Below the pieces are notes generated by a model that saw only the letters and a list, made by a program, of their open reading frames with translations, had not been told where the DNA came from and made no database searches. From Megaleporinus macrocephalus (Eukaryota > Chordata > Actinopteri > Characiformes > Anostomidae), in the NCBI GenBank assembly GCA_021613375.1, contig JAJQXZ010000031.1, positions 1 through 64,000 of the forward strand: DNA of 64,000 nucleotides, in the 5' to 3' direction. Of the stretch, positions 1 through 11,044 are shown one piece after another; positions within the stretch are counted from its first letter, which is position 1; the number at the start of each line of letters is the position of its first letter. Position numbers and translations under genes: made by a program.

Positions 1-330
1 ATGGCAGTTGCTATGCGGTTGTTAGGGTATCTCAGCTGGTTGTTATGGATTGCTAGGGTGTTGCTATGTGGTTGCAAGGTGATTGCTAGGGAATCCCAAC
101 TGGTTACTATGTTGTTGCTATGCTGTTGCTATGGTTTTGCTGGACAGTTGCTAATGTATCCCTGCTGGTTGCTATGGTGTTACTGTGTGGTTGCAAGATG
201 TTTGATAGGTTATCCCAACTGGTTGCTATGGGGTTGCTGTGGTGTTGCTTGGCAGCTGCTAGGGTATACCAGTTATTTGCTATGGTGTTGTTAGGTTGTT
301 GCTAGTTGCAGTTTCCCAGGTGGTTGCTAT
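1..330. repeat. Degenerate GTTGCTATGG-rich minisatellite
   Basis: Short motifs such as CTGGTTGCTATGG and TTGCTAGGGTAT recur every 50-65 bases up to about position 330. The reading frames through this stretch are low-complexity (Leu, Cys, Trp, Tyr) and are by-products of the repeat. No gene is supported. The left end is cut by the window edge. Confidence 0.7.
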
Positions 331-339
331 GTAGGCTCT

Positions 340-880
340 AATAATCTTTATTTACAGAGAACTATTTATACCAGTGGCAGCTCAAAGTGTTTTGCAGACA
401 ATTTCATCAGTATTCACATAACCTTGATAAGCCAAAGACAATGTTCAGCTTTATAATCACTATATTGTTAAAGTTATTGTTAAACTCAGAGTTAAAGAGA
501 GACGTTTATTATATTTATTTCTATTTTGTTTATTGTATTAAAAGTGACTCTGAGCTGGACTGTCTAATAGAAGCAGAAGAGCTGCAAGAGCCTCTCCAGG
601 TTCTCTGTATGTTACTGAAGGTGTTTGTACAGAAGTTCAGTATCTGCAGATCTAAGATCAGAAGCTGGAACATAAACAGAGAGACGTTCTGTGATTTAGC
701 AGGTTCTAGATTATTCAGAGTTTATAGACGAGTACAGAAGTTTAAAGTCTGTTTTAAAAGATAAAGGTAGTCAGTGCAGCTCTTTTAAAACAGGACTGAT
801 CTGAGATCTGTTTAGTGTTTGTTAGGATCCCAGATGCTGCGTTCTGGACCAGTTGGACTGTTTTCTTAGAAACTCAGTAA
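340..880 (-). mobile_element. 3' end of a non-LTR retrotransposon (LINE), minus strand
   Basis: Read on the minus strand, this matches the plus-strand element at 8150-8745 along its length. It covers the 'CCAACTGGTCCAGAACGC' start, a decayed reverse-transcriptase C-terminal region, and the tail 'CACTTTGAGCTGCC...AATAAAGATTATT'. That tail form, ending in ATT repeats, is typical of fish CR1/L2/Rex-type LINEs. The frame is broken by many stops. The copy is truncated at its 5' side, where it runs straight into the 22-bp array at 882-1742. Confidence 0.7.
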
Positions 881-881
881 G

Positions 882-1742
882 AGACCATTACAGTGATCAG
901 CTCTGACCATTGCAGTGATCAACTCTGACCATTACAGTGATCAACTTTGACCATCACAGTTATAAACTCTGACCATCACAGAGATCAACTCTGACCAAAC
1001 TCTGACCATTACAGTGATCAACTCTGACCAAACTCTGACCATTACAGTAATTAACTCTGACCAAACTCTGACCATTACAGTGATCAACTCTGACCAAACT
1101 CTGACCATTACAGTAATTAACTCTGACCAAACTCTGACCATTACAGTGATCAACTCTGACCAAACTCTGACCATTACAGTAATTAACTCTGACCAAACTC
1201 TGGGCCATCACAGTGATAAACTTTGACCTTGCAGCGATCAACCTCGTGACCATTACAGCAGATCAACACTGACCATTACAGTGGATCAACCTCTGACCAT
1301 TACAGGATCACGTTGTGCCCACTTACAGTGATTAGCTCTGATAATTACAGTGACCCGACTCTGACCATTACAGTGATCAACTTAGACCTTTACAGCGATC
1401 AGCTGATCAGCTCTGATAATTACAGTGATCAACTCTGCCATCACAGTGATCAACCTCTGACCATCACAGTGATCAACTCTGTTCATTACAGTGATCAACT
1501 CTGTCCATCACAGTGATCAACTCTGACCATCACAGTGATCAACTCTGACCATTACAGTGATCAACTCTGACCATCACAGTGATCACTCTGTTCATTACAG
1601 TGATCAACTCTGACCATCACTGTGATCAACTCTGACCATTACAGTGATCAAATCTGGCCATCTCAGTGATCAACTCTGACCGTCACAGTGATCAACTCTG
1701 ATCATCACAGTGATCAACTCTGACCATTACAGTGATGAACTT
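882..1742. repeat. 22-bp minisatellite with a 33/66-bp higher-order block
   Basis: The basic unit is about 22 bp (TGATCAACTCTGACCATTAC plus AG). Between about 985 and 1205 the unit becomes 33 bp by adding CAAACTCTGAC. Alternating 'GTGATCAA' and 'GTAATTAA' versions then make a 66-bp higher-order period. The array joins the LINE 3' end at 340-880, and the same unit joins the other LINE copy at 7674-8150. It is therefore probably an expansion inside that LINE family's own sequence. Confidence 0.9.
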
Positions 1743-2739
1743 TGCTTGTAAGAAACAGATGACTGAGTTTCTCTGCGTCGCTCTGAGATAGAAAAGCTGA
1801 AGTGTAGTGAATATTTCTCAGATGATAAGAAGCTACTTTAGTGACTGTGTTTACATGCGGGATTAAACAGAGCTCAGAGTCTAAGGAGCAAACCCAGCTT
1901 TGATATTAATAGAAAAACAAACCTTAAAAGAAACCTTAAAAGAAACAAACCTTTTATAAAGCACTCTAAAGTTTTACTTTCAGTTTTGATCCAACTGTAA
2001 AAAACATCCACTGAGAAATATCTGAAGCACAGCTTGTAGGTCTGAAGGTAAATGACCTGAAGGAAATAGAATGTCTAGCTGTTTGTCATCAGCGTACCTA
2101 TGAAATACTTAATCAATTCATACAGTTCTGAAGAACAGGTGTGCACAACTGTAGTCAGGTAAGGAAGATCCGGGATAGGCTGGCCAGCTGCATGTGGGAA
2201 GTCATGTGACTTCTGGGAAACAGAGTTCTCAGGGGCTTGGCTCTGTACGGAGCTGAAGGAGGGCATTGTGACATTGTGTTGGATGGTTAGTTCTAATTTG
2301 CAACTAAAGGTCCTGAAAGACGGCGCCAATTCACCACAAGCCAATTATTTTTGTTGTATTTTGTCATTTAATTTCAAGTTAAGTATTTAATTATAATGTA
2401 TACATTCAGTACATTTTACAAATTGCTTTGATTTCATTCATTGTTATAACACATGCATAGGCAACAAAAGCCACCTTATACTTAGACGTGGGAGAATCAT
2501 TTGCATCAAATATGAAAATCAGCAAATACACACGAGTACCCAGAGCAGGTGCTTCAGTGGGACAAAACTAGGTTACAGTAAAAGACATTGCATGGTTACG
2601 ATTCAGCTGGTAGCCAAACTGAATAAACTGAATAAACTGTTCACTTCATTCCACATTTCATATTATAGCCTTGATTCTGAAATGAATTCAATTCATTTTT
2701 TCCTCAGAATTCTACACTCAGTACTCCATAATGACAAAG
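1743..2739. other. Intergenic DNA, nothing recognised
   Basis: AT-rich sequence with no convincing exon, RNA gene or complete transposon. A minus-strand frame of 89 codons at 2075-2344 resembles no family I know and has no splice or promoter context. Near 2740 begins the 'CCATCCATCCATTC' start of a dispersed fish repeat. Confidence 0.5.
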
Positions 2740-3060
2740 TGAAATCCATCCATCCATTCATTCTTTATCTTCTGCTTTTATCCCACTAGGTGGGGGCCCC
2801 TGAGCCCAAACCCAGCGTCATTGGGTGAATGCGGCAAACACATGGACAGGTCGGCAGTCCATCACATGGTCAACACTCACGCACACACACACTCACACCT
2901 ACAGGCAGTTTAGAGTGAGGATCAGCCCTAACATGCATGAGTTTGGACTGTGGGTGGAAACCGGAGGTACCCAGAGGAAACCCACTCAAACACAGAGAGA
3001 GAACAGGAACACTCCAACACAGAACCACCCAGACCAGGAATCCAACCCAGATCATCTTAC
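2740..3060 (+). mobile_element. Dispersed fish repeat ('CCATCCATCCA...GGAGGAAACC' family)
   Basis: It starts with CCATCCATCC and passes through GGACAGGTCGGCAGTCCATC, ACACCTACAGGCAGTTTAGA, AACATGCATGAGTTTGGAC and AACCCAGATCATCTTACTGTG. This order of blocks is known from a very common fish interspersed repeat, which I cannot place in a named family with certainty. A shorter relative lies at 58620-58800. Its normal 3' end, 'CTAACCACTACACCACCGT', is exactly the unit amplified in the adjoining 20-bp array. Confidence 0.7.
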
Positions 3061-4165
3061 TGTGCTGACCACGACACCACCGTACTGACCACTACACCAC
3101 CATACTAACCACTACACCACCATACTAAACACTACTACAACACCTTACTAACCACTACACCACAATACTGACCACTACACCACCATACTAACCACTACAC
3201 CACCATAATAACCACTACACCACCATACTAACCACTACACCGCCGTACTAACCACAACACCACCATTCTAACCACTACACCACCATACTAACCACTACAC
3301 CACCGTACTAACCACTACACACCATACTAACCACTACACCACCGTACTAACCACTACACCACCATACTAACCACTACACCACCATACTAACCACTACACC
3401 AACATACTAACCACTACACCATCGTACTAACCACTACACCACCGTACTAACCACTACACCACCATACTGACCACAACACCATCGTACTAACCACTATATC
3501 ACCATACTAACCACTACACCACCATACTAACCACTACACACCATACTAACCACTACACCACCATACTGACCCACTACATCACCATACTAACCACTACACC
3601 ACCATACTAACCACTACACCACCATACTAACCACTACACCACCATACTAACCACAACACCATCGTACTAACCACTACACCACCATACTAACCACTACACC
3701 ACCATACTAACCACTACACCACCATACTGACCACAACACCATCGTACTAACCACTACACCACCATACTAACCACTACACACCATACTAACCACTACACCC
3801 ACCGTACTAACCACTACACCACCATACTAACCACTACACCACCATACTAACCACTACACCACCGTACTAACCACTACACCACCGTTCTGACCACTACACC
3901 ACCGTACTAACCACTACACCACCGTACTGACCACTACACCACCGTACTAACCACGACACCACCATACTAACCACTACACCATCGTACTAACCACTACACC
4001 ACGATACTAACCACTACACCACCATACTAACCACTACACCACCGTACTAACCACTACACCACTATACTAACCACTACACCACCATACTAACCACTACACC
4101 AACGTACTGACCACTACACCACCATACTAACCACTACACCACCGTGCTGACCACTACGCCAAGGT
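3055..4165. repeat. 20-bp minisatellite grown from the end of a dispersed repeat
   Basis: About 55 copies of the unit CCACTACACCACCATACTAA run for 1.1 kb, with few indels and mainly A/G or C/T changes at two or three fixed positions (CCATAC versus CCGTAC). The first units are continuous with the 3' end of the dispersed repeat at 2740-3060. This indicates local tandem amplification of the last 20 bases of that repeat. Confidence 0.95.
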
Positions 4166-4870
4166 GCCACCAAAGTGAAAAATTTGCTAATTTATTACAA
4201 ATAAAAAAATAAAAAATATCATGTGTAAATATGTATCACAGTCTTCGCTCAACACTTTGTTGAAGCACCTTTGGCAGCGATTACAGCCTCACAATCATCA
4301 TCACAGTCATCATCACAGTATATCATCACAGTATATCATCACAGTATATCATCACAGTCCAAAGAAAAACGAGCATCTCAAAAACAGTAACAAAATGAAA
4401 ATTTTCAGATGTGTAAACATCTCTCTGTACTATGGGTAGTTTCAGGCACTTGAGGACATTATTATATTTAAAAAGCTTTTTTTAATTGTATCTTGTTATT
4501 AATCATTTTTTAATCAGATGTTGACAAAGTTTTAACATTCAGATCAGAAACTCAGGCTGTAATATTCTCAGTTCACCGCTCGGTTTGTGTGTTTCCCCAG
4601 TTTACTCAGTTTGTCTGCTGAGCTCAACTGTAACCATGTAAGTCAGATAGTGTAACTTGTAACTTGAGTCAACAGTCAACAGTCAACAGTCATAAAAATG
4701 TTATGAAAAAGAAGATGCATGGTTTTCTTTAGACTGTGACTATATATATATATATATTTCTGGTGTTTTGGAGAGCACTAGTGAAATGGTGTCAGCTCCT
4801 ACAGCGCCACCTGGTGTGCTCTTTATTTCTTCAGTTCAGAATAAAGGAATAAGCTCTCCTCTCAGTCTCC
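4166..4870. other. Intergenic DNA downstream of gene A
   Basis: Positions 4240-4300 ('CAACACTTTGTTGAAGCACC') look like a short relic of a fish DNA transposon. Positions 4285-4360 hold a small CATCATCACAGTATAT tandem run, and 4741-4757 is a (TA) run. From about 4800 the sequence matches the 3' flanks of genes B to E ('TTCAGTTCAGAATAAAGGAATAA'), so this is the end of the duplicated gene unit. Confidence 0.5.
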
Positions 4871-4876
4871 ACACTG

Positions 4877-4882
4877 TTTATT
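4877..4882 (-). promoter_or_regulatory. Poly(A) signal AATAAA of gene A
   Basis: On the minus strand the sequence reads AATCAATAAACAGTG about 150 bases after the stop codon. The same hexamer in the same context follows genes B, C, D and E. Confidence 0.7.
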
Positions 4883-5032
4883 GATTATTGGGTTACAGGA
4901 AATGCTCTTACAGTAATTATCACAACACACACACACATAAGCAGACAGTGCAGCTCAGCTAGAACTGTGGAGACATTACAGAACTGTTTACTAACAGGTT
5001 AGAACATCTCTGTTACTCCAGAGAGAGATCAA

Positions 5033-6872
5033 TCAGAGGAAGAGGATGGAGGAGATCAGAGGAACCAGCATGAAGAGGAGACTCAGTTTAACCCCCTCAG
5101 TGCTGTTACACAGATCAGTCTGACAGCACTTCACTGACCATGGTGTAATATCACATATTTTCTTGGTGGTACATGCTTTCTCTTATGGTTCTCTCACCAG
5201 GTTCAATTTTAACTGGAAGAGAGAGAGAGAGAGAGAGAGAGACATTTAACTTTGAACCAATGCATCTTTTTTCTGAAATTCTGAAAAAAATAAAACTATG
5301 ATGAATAATAATCTTGTCAATCGATTCCCCGTTAATACGTCAGGTGCCGCAATCCCGGTTCAGCTGAAATCCGAAGATATCATTTTAAAAATAACGGAAT
5401 TATGGGTGATGTAATGCAGTGGTATACTATATGCAATTATATTCTAAATAGTGTGTATTGCATGTGTTTGCTGTTAAAACTGTGCCCAAGAAATCCTACG
5501 CCATAGAAGAAAATCCAGTGTTAGTGTTATGGGAAATGCCCTTGCCTCTAGTACTTTACTGATTTGTAGAAATCTGTACATTCAGCATTAATAAAACATA
5601 TAATCACAAATCACATATAAAAAGACGCAGTCGAGTCACATAATTATGACCACCTCCTACTTTGGACGACGGCAGTGTGTAGGTGGCAGCTCTATGGTCT
5701 GGAGAATGTTTTCGTGGCATTCTCTTTCGTGGCGTCCACTCACTGTCCACTCTAGTACACACTCCTACTACTTGCTGGTCCACCTTGTAGATGTAAAGTC
5801 AGAGACAGTAGCTCATCTGCTGCTGCACAGTCTGTGTTCTCTAGTCCTTCATCAGTGGACACAGGACGCCGCCCACAGGACACTGCTGTCTGGATAGTTT
5901 TGGTTGGTGGACGATTCTCAGTCCAGCAGTGACACTGAGGTGTTTAAACACTCCAGCAGCAGCACTGCTGTATCTGATCCACTCACACCAGCACAACACA
6001 CACTAAAACACCACCACGTCAGCATCACTGCGAGAACGAGAATGACCCCCCCTCCCTAATAGTACCTACTCTGTGGACCATTAAAGGACACAGTAAAGGG
6101 GGATATACAGTGTATGCATTGAATCAGATGAACTACAGTCTGTAAGTGTAGCTCCTATATGGTCAGTGGAGCTGATACAATAGACAATATGTGTAAATAA
6201 GGAGGTGGTTTTAATGTTATGGTGGATAGGACTGTAAACCTGACGCTGCGTATATAATCTGATCTCAGCTTTGATGATTTAGGCTTGATTTCATATAAAT
6301 ACAGACATCAACAGGTTAAACTTTAATTCTTACCGATTGCAGAGACGCAGGTATCATCAGGAGGCTTACAAATCTTAGGTTCATGATCACATGTCGTTCC
6401 CCTACACTGGTAACACACCAGAGCAGCAGAATCCTGAAAAACTTTACAGATAAATAAAAAAAACTTGTGTATCGTATAGGACTGTCCTGTCCCAAATCAA
6501 AGATGGGCTCGTTAATGATGTTTTGCAGTGTTTAGTACTGATAATCATTTACATTCGGCTTAATGTTACATTCTCACTGACACTCTACACAACATCACAC
6601 CAGCACGGCACCTCCTAATATATTTTATTATTACCATCCGACCACTAAATAGAACATTCTTAGAACTTCAGCTGTAAATGTCTTTAAGGATACATTAACA
6701 GGATGTTGAAAATGAATAATTAATTGATAATAAAACAGTAATAATGATCAAAAGGTAATAATTAGCAATTGCAGTTAATTTAATGTGAATATACAGTCAC
6801 AACATCTGACTCTATACCAGTACCTTCTGAAAAAAGCATGTAGACCAGCCCCAAAGTGACCAGCGTCTTCAT
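5033..6872 (-). CDS. Ly6/uPAR-like gene A, frameshifted in exon 3
   Basis: Exons (minus strand): 6824-6872, 6334-6441 and 5033-5212. Exon 1 gives a signal peptide (MKTLVTLGLVYMLFSE). Exon 2 begins at the upstream of two AG acceptors and encodes VFQDSAALVCYQC and cysteines 1-5. Exon 3 encodes the second half of the domain (KACTTKKIC, KCCQTDLCN) and the GPI-type tail (LLFMLVPLISSILFL). This is the ten-cysteine three-finger pattern of secreted or membrane-anchored LU proteins; the ligand is unknown. One extra base near 5177-5182, relative to B-E, shifts the frame before cysteine 6 and leads to an early stop. An AG 31 bases inside exon 3 (exon start 5181) would restore the frame and give about 101 residues, lacking the segment between fingers. 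Intron 2 holds a 600-bp transposon. This could be a fresh pseudogene, a shortened gene or a sequence error. Confidence 0.75.
5634..6232. mobile_element. Non-autonomous DNA transposon with degenerate inverted ends, in gene A intron 2
   Basis: The left end reads CATAATTATGACCACCTCCT. The right end, read inverted, is CCATAACATTAAAACCACCT. The inside ('CACTCCAGCAGCAGCACTGCTGTATCTGATCCACTCACACC') is known from a very common fish repeat. No transposase remains. A piece with the same terminus (CACCTCCTACTTTGGACG) lies at 54735-54790 in intron 2 of gene E. Confidence 0.65.
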
Positions 6873-6908
6873 TGTTGGTGGGTTTGAGAAGCTAAGATTG
6901 TTCTGGAT

Positions 6909-7008
<100 letters not shown>

Positions 7009-7014
7009 GTTCCA

Positions 7015-7026
7015 AGAAGGTGTGGC
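7015..7026 (-). promoter_or_regulatory. Conserved CACCC-like box upstream of gene A
   Basis: The minus strand reads GGCCACACCTTCTTGG about 145 bases before the ATG. The block (A)GCCACACCTTC recurs upstream of all five genes, always followed by a TATA-like run before the ATG. The CCACACC core resembles KLF/Sp-type CACCC boxes; the binding factor is inferred. Confidence 0.55.
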
Positions 7027-7285
7027 CTTATGAGAACTGCTTAGAATTCTCCATCTTTGCCCAACCCCCCTGCGCCCTTTGGTCCTGTAGCCCTCTTGAT
7101 GCAAGACAATGTAATTACTATTGAGTCCAGGATCATGAGAACAAATGTGGGCAAGAAAAAATAGAAAATACAATGTTTTCTTTATGCAAAATTTAAAAAA
7201 CCTATCTTCTTTGTGTCACAAACACAAGTGTGATATATGTCAAACGTTTCTTGGCTTCCATGGTCACAGGTCCGAGCCCCACAGA

Positions 7286-7440
7286 TCTAAATGAAATGGT
7301 CTACATGTAGCACTCTAGATGAAATGGTCTACATGTAGAGGTCTAAATGAAGTGGTCTACATGAAATGGTCTACATGTAGAGGTCTAGATGAAGTGGTCT
7401 ACATAAAATGGTCTACATATAGAGGTCTATATAAGATCCA
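7286..7440. repeat. GGTCTACATGTAG-containing short tandem repeat
   Basis: 'ATGAAATGGTCTACATGTAG' recurs with a period of about 27 bases, plus truncated units, roughly six times. CTACATGTAG is itself a perfect palindrome. No gene is seen in 7027-7670. Confidence 0.8.
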
Positions 7441-7673
7441 ACAAGACACATCTCAGCATCATGCATGATCACTGACCTTTTTATAAACCCACAGTTCACT
7501 GCACTGCATGTGTCTGTATTCAGTTTATGGAAAATTTTGAACAGCAACAGTCTCCACAAAACCACATCCTTTGTCAATCTCAATGAAGCCATTGATGATG
7601 TGCTCACATGCTTTACTAATTTTCTAATAAAAGAGAAACTCGTTCATGCGTTTGTTACAAGCAGAGATGATCA

Positions 7674-8150
7674 CTGTACTGGTCAGAGTTGATCACTGTA
7701 ATGGTCAGAGTTGATCGCTGTAATGGTCAGAGTTGATCACTGCAATGGTCAGAGTTAATTACTGTAATGGTCAGAGTTGATCGCTGTAATGGTCAGAGTT
7801 GATTACTGTAATGGTCAGAGTTGATCACTGTAATGGTCAGAGTTGATTACTGTTATGGTCAGAGTTGATCACTGTAATGGTCAGAGTTGATTACTGTAAT
7901 GGTCAGAGTTGATCACTGTAATGTCAGAGTTGATTATTGTTATGGTCAGAGTTGATCACTGTAATGGTCAGAGTTGATTATTGTTATGGTCAGAGTTGAT
8001 TACTTTAATGATTAGAGTTGATTGCTGTAATGGTCAGAGTTGATCACTGTAATGGTCAGAGTTGATCACTGTAATGGTCAGAGTTGGTCACTGTAATAGT
8101 CAGAGTTGATCACTGTAATGGTCAGAGTTGATCAATGTACTGGTCTCCTA
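7674..8150. repeat. 22-bp minisatellite (inverse orientation of the 882-1742 array)
   Basis: About 21 units of GGTCAGAGTTGATCACTGTA plus AT. It is the reverse complement of the unit at 882-1742 and joins the 5' side of a LINE 3' end in exactly the same way ('TTCCTAAGAAAACAGCCCAACTGG'). Confidence 0.92.
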
Positions 8151-8704
8151 CTAGAGTTCCTAAGAAAACAGCCCAACTGGTCCAGAACGCAGGAGCTGGG
8201 ATCCTAACAAACACTAAACAGATCTCAGATCAGTCCTGTTTTAAAAGAGCTGCACTGACTACCTGTATCTTTTAGACCAGACTTTAAGCTTCTGTACTCG
8301 TCTATAAACTCTAAATAATCTAGAACCTGCTACATCACAGAACGTCTCTCTGTTTATGTTCCAGCTTCTGATCTTAGATCTGCAGATACTGACCTTTTGT
8401 ACAAACACCTTCAGTAACATAGAGAACCTGGAGAGACTCTTTCAGCTCTTCTGCTTCTAAACTGTGGAGCTCAGTTCAGCTTCTATTAGACAGTCCAGCT
8501 CAGCGTCGCTTTAAAACACATTTAATAAAATGTTTTCATTAATAAAACTCTGTTTAACTTTGAGTTTAATTCAAACCTTAACATCATAGTATATATAAAG
8601 TTGAACTTGTCTTTGGTTAATTAAGTTTATGGTATTACTGTTGAAAACTGCCTGTAAAGCACTTTGAGCTGCTATTCGTATGAAAAGTGCTCTATAAATA
8701 AAGA

Positions 8705-8736
<32 letters not shown>

Positions 8737-8745
8737 TTTATTATC
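8150..8745 (+). mobile_element. 3' end of a LINE (plus strand)
   Basis: Translation in broken frames gives LVQNA-type then ILTNTKQISDQS-type segments, as in the C-terminal part of fish LINE reverse transcriptases ('LVQNAAARVLT...'). The 3' end CACTTTGAGCTGCTATTCG...AATAAAGATC is followed by (ATT)n at 8703-8742, the usual tail. It pairs with the inverted copy at 340-880 on the other side of gene A. Confidence 0.75.
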
Positions 8746-8924
8746 GATTATCGATCTCTGTTTTATCAGCGCTCCTTATCATATAGGAGAACTTTGTAGG
8801 TCTCAACTCTTTTATTTCCATTGTTATTACACAATATTCATCCGTTCTGTGTATAACTAAAATTCAAATATTGATATGTCCACATATTATCAAAAGAATT
8901 TTCTTGGCTGAGACTATGGCTGGC

Positions 8925-9345
8925 CAAAGTGCTATAAACGATGTGGCCAAAAGTATGTGGACACACATCCCATTCTTGAGTTCAGGTGTTTTAACCACAC
9001 CCATTGTTAAAAGGTGTATAAAATCAAGCACATGGCCTTGCGATCTACCTAGACACTGGCAGTAAAATAGGTCACACTGAAGAGGTCAATGTCTTTAAAA
9101 GTACCACTGTCAAAAAATGCCACCTTTACCAGTTGGTGAAATTTCTGCCATGCTAGAGCTTCCCCAGACAACTGTACGTGCTATTTCTGTGAACTGGAAA
9201 CATCTACGAGCAACAACAGCCTGTCATCTGTTGCATAAAACACTACAGAGCTCCAAACTGCCTCTGGAAGCAACATCAGCTCATGAACTGTCCATAAAAG
9301 CTTCATAAAATTGGTTTCCACGGCTAAGAAGCTGCACACAAGTCA
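8925..9345 (+). mobile_element. Truncated Tc1-like element
   Basis: Blocks such as GGCCAAAAGTATGTGGACAC, TGTATAAAATCAAGCACATG, AATTTCTGCCATGCTAGAGC and CTCCAAACTGCCTCTGGAAG occur in the order found in a widespread fish Tc1-like element. They cover its left end and the DNA-binding part of the transposase. Frames are broken and internal segments are missing, so it is dead. Confidence 0.65.
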
Positions 9346-9990
9346 ATCAGATGGATGAATCTGGGTTTGGTGTATGCCAGGAGAACCCAACCAGAATTCA
9401 AAGGGGCGACAGTAAAGTTTTGTGGCGGAGGAATAATGTTAATGCTACACACAACGACATTTCTTGTGCAAAGACTTTCCAGAAAAGTATATGCAGTTGT
9501 AGCCCCAAATGGGGGGCTGCTATGTGTTGGTGGTCAGGAAATGTGGCAGGATGGAGGCAGAGTGTTCTAGTTACTTTAAGTTCTCTAGAACTCACTGCGG
9601 TCTTACTGGTGAAATGGTAAGCTTGTGCTGAGATGTTGATCGCAAGACTGCACAGCAGCGTTGTGAATGAGTTTTCCCTCACTGTCAGTTTTTAAACAAT
9701 ATAAATCATTAACTAATAAATTACCAGTTCGTGTTTTCATTGAAAACTCGATCATGAAAATAATAGAATTTCTTGTGGAATCATTAACGTTTGGGGCATG
9801 TAGGCAGATGGCATTTGCAGCATGGCTTTATTAGAGTCATGACAGTTCAGGGTAGGCGATATCAGAGGCACAATATCCCAACAATGGAGCAACATCTTAG
9901 AACACTTTCAAGACCAGAGAGACTTTGTAAGGCCAAAGCCATATATAGTGCTAGGACACCCCTGGAACAGGCGGTAATTGAACATTTTTA
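9346..9990 (+). other. Possible remnant of an unidentified transposase
   Basis: Overlapping broken frames give MDESGFGV, YAVVAPNGGLLCVGGQEMW and, near 9800-9990, HGFIRVMTVQGRRYQRHN. The MDESGF opening recalls DDE transposases, but I cannot assign a family. It directly follows the Tc1-like piece and may be a second, fused or nested element. Confidence 0.3.
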
Positions 9991-10109
9991 TTGTAATTAA
10001 ATTTTTTTATTGTTTACACACATTTTCTGCAAGCATGCCTCAAGTAATACACACATCACTGATTAACCACAACCACTCAAAACTGATCTCACTTATTTCA
10101 ATATATCAG

Positions 10110-10460
10110 TATATAAGTATTGTATACTTTAGTACAGTGCATTGTAGGCTGTATACTGTAATACAGTGTATTGTAGGCTGTATACTGTAGTACAGTGCAT
10201 TGTAGGCTGTATACTGTAATACAGTGTATTGTAGGCTGTATACTGTAGTACAGTGTATTGTAGGCTGTATACTGTAATACAGTGTATTGTAGGCTATATA
10301 CTGTAGTACAGTGCACTGTAGGCTGTATACTGTAGTACAGTGCACTGTAGGCTGTATACTGTAGTACAGTGCATTGTAGGCTGTATATTGTAGTACAGTG
10401 CATTGTAGGCTGTATATTGTAGTACAGTGCATTGTAGGCTGTATAGTGTAGTACAGTGTA
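10110..10460. repeat. 29-bp minisatellite
   Basis: About 12 units of CTGTATACTGTAGTACAGTG plus CATTGTAGG. CTGTATACTGTAGTACAG within it is partly self-complementary. Both long minus-strand frames across it (Tyr/Gln/Leu/Cys-rich) are by-products. Confidence 0.93.
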
Positions 10461-11040
10461 TTGATAATGAATCATTGCTCAGTTCTAAATATCTACATAC
10501 TGATGTATCAAGATCACCTACATGAAAACAGTATCTGCTCTCTGATTTTACCGCTTCACTGAAATAAATGAAGAGCCCTCATCAAGTGTAAACTAGATTC
10601 ATGAGGCTGTGTGTTATAACTGTGTTATTACTTCTTTTATCTTTACGTCAGGGACTTGACCACAAACAAAACCCACGTCCATACGGGTTAATTGGGAGAG
10701 AATAACAAGGGTTTTAGTCATACTGAAAGTAAAGCTTAGTGAAGATATGTATGCAATAATAGAGCTTCTGTTGCACCAACAATGGACTTACATGGTACCA
10801 GGGGCGTAGATAGCCCTAAAGATTATAGTAATCATTACAGGAGCTTGTCTCTGAGAATGGAAATGTTAAAACCAAAGAGAGTATATAGAGAGTATATAGA
10901 GAGTATATAGAGAGTATATGTTTAAACCAATTATTGTAACAACAAAATACAGCAGATCCCCCGCCCCTGCCTTATAACTTAGAACCAACACATTGCTGTC
11001 ATTATCAGTAGTCCATATTTCTGATCACTCTGTATTCTGT
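10461..11040. other. Intergenic DNA, nothing recognised
   Basis: The only structure seen is a short GAGAGTATATA tandem run at about 10877-10920. No exon-like or RNA-gene features. Confidence 0.5.
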
Positions 11041-11044
11041 TATT

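Noticed and set aside
387..764. 125-codon plus-strand frame
   Set aside because: Antisense to a decayed LINE 3' end.
2075..2344. 89-codon minus-strand frame
   Set aside because: No recognisable domain, signal or gene context; it could be chance.
10098..10475. Two overlapping minus-strand frames with YSLQCTVLQYTA-type repeats
   Set aside because: 29-bp minisatellite; the period is not a multiple of three, so the frames only rotate through the same repeat.
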